Below, one piece after another: positions 63,501-64,000 of a stretch of DNA of 64,000 nt. Source of the DNA: Cryobacterium luteum (lineage in GTDB: Bacteria; Actinomycetota; Actinomycetes; Actinomycetales; Microbacteriaceae); NCBI RefSeq assembly GCF_900110125.1, contig NZ_FOCN01000002.1, positions 248,001 to 312,000 on the forward strand, read 5' to 3'. The translations under genes and the position numbers were made by a program. The stretch's first letter is position 1; each line of letters starts with the position of its first letter. The notes below the pieces were generated by a model. It was given only the letters and a program-made list of their open reading frames with translations, ran no database searches and was not told where the DNA came from.

Positions 63501-64000
63501 TGCTGTCTATTGTCGTGTTGATCTCCGGCGGAGGATCCAATCTGCGAGCCCTGCTGGAGGCGTCAGAAGACGCCGAGTTTCCGGCCCGAATAGTCGCGAT
63601 CGGCGCCGACCGTGATGCCGACGGGCTCGAGCTCGGGGTGGAATTCGGCATCCCCGCCTTCTCTGTTCCCTTCGCGTCCTTTGCCGACCGCGCCGCGTGG
63701 GGCGACGAACTGCTCGCGCAGATTCAGCAGTGGCAGCCCGACCTGGTCGTACTCAGCGGCATGATGCGCCTGCTGCCGCCACGCGTGGTCGCCGCACTGT
63801 CGCCGAACCTGATCAACACGCACCCGGCCTACCTTCCCGAGTTCCCCGGGGCACACGCCGTGCGGGACGCCCTCGCCGCCGGGGCTGTGCAGACCGGTGC
63901 GAGCATCATCGTGGTCGATAACGGTGTCGACGAGGGCCCCATCCTGGTGCAGGAACGCGTCGCCGTTCTGCCCGATGACACCGAAGCTTCCCTGCAGAAT
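63500..64000 (+). CDS. purN: phosphoribosylglycinamide formyltransferase, 5' part
   Basis: Third step of purine synthesis: formylates GAR with 10-formyl-THF. 167 residues are visible before the window ends. GAR-binding [14 protein letters not shown], catalytic Asn/His in [14 protein letters not shown], and catalytic Asp in [11 protein letters not shown]. It should be followed by purH in the usual actinobacterial order. Leaderless GTG start. Confidence 0.95.
   Translation, partial: MLSIVVLISGGGSNLRALLEASEDAEFPARIVAIGADRDADGLELGVEFGIPAFSVPFASFADRAAWGDELLAQIQQWQPDLVVLSGMMRLLPPRVVAALSPNLINTHPAYLPEFPGAHAVRDALAAGAVQTGASIIVVDNGVDEGPILVQERVAVLPDDTEASLQN

Overview
This 64 kb window looks like a core chromosomal segment of a high-GC actinobacterium, most likely family Microbacteriaceae (order Micrococcales). 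The grounds are the high GC3 coding, many leaderless genes with TAnnnT -10 boxes about 6 nt before the start, a CIRCE-controlled solitary groES, GuaB3 beside GuaB, DUF6350 beside purN, and the order rplM-rpsI-glmM-coaA-glmS-acpS-alr-tsaE-tsaB-rimI-tsaD. I cannot name the species. I saw no rRNA, tRNA, CRISPR array, insertion sequence or prophage.

Layout. 1-3.2 kb: mannitol PTS operon (mtlA, mtlF, mtlD). 3.3-6.5 kb: translation/transcription operon infA-rpmJ-rpsM-rpsK-rpoA-rplQ, without rpsD. 6.5-10.6 kb: two tandem double-GNAT acetyltransferases and a convergent membrane O-acyltransferase. 10.7-24.6 kb: truA, rplM-rpsI, amino-sugar and cell-wall genes (glmM, glmS, alr), coaA, acpS, the t6A genes tsaE/tsaB/tsaD with rimI, a TauE-type exporter inserted between tsaE and tsaB, two DUF4190 proteins and a THUMP-like methyltransferase. 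24.6-32.5 kb: groES, rarD and a branched-chain amino-acid ABC transporter (livK plus a shortened paralogue; livHMGF convergent).

32.7-43.7 kb: purine genes guaB, guaB3 and guaA, with glpD, an AbiEi-like gene bracketed by palindromic repeats, a regulated cation/proton antiporter, SURF1 and DUF3817. 43.8-53.3 kb: a MarR/EamA divergent pair, a small membrane protein, an atypical pyruvate kinase, a Bax-inhibitor-1 protein, GDPD, PcrA/UvrD helicase and a decayed FUSC gene. 53.4-64 kb: a flavin redox module (ferric-reductase-like protein, FMN-binding protein, ApbE), a second MarR pair, small membrane proteins, a VIT-family transporter, sucCD, DUF6350 and the start of purN.

The most unusual signals are regulatory. 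A leaderless 12-codon ORF with two adjacent cysteine codons overlaps the start of the TauE/SafE exporter by GTGA and resembles the cysteine attenuators described in mycobacteria. infA and rplM share a 16-bp block directly after their -10 boxes. In three places the upstream gene's stop codon forms the first three bases of the next gene's -10 box. A palindromic repeat family with core GCTACGGTAACCGGCGTAGC brackets the AbiEi-like gene and supplies the last codons of an EamA transporter. Four genes are followed directly by short tandem direct repeats.
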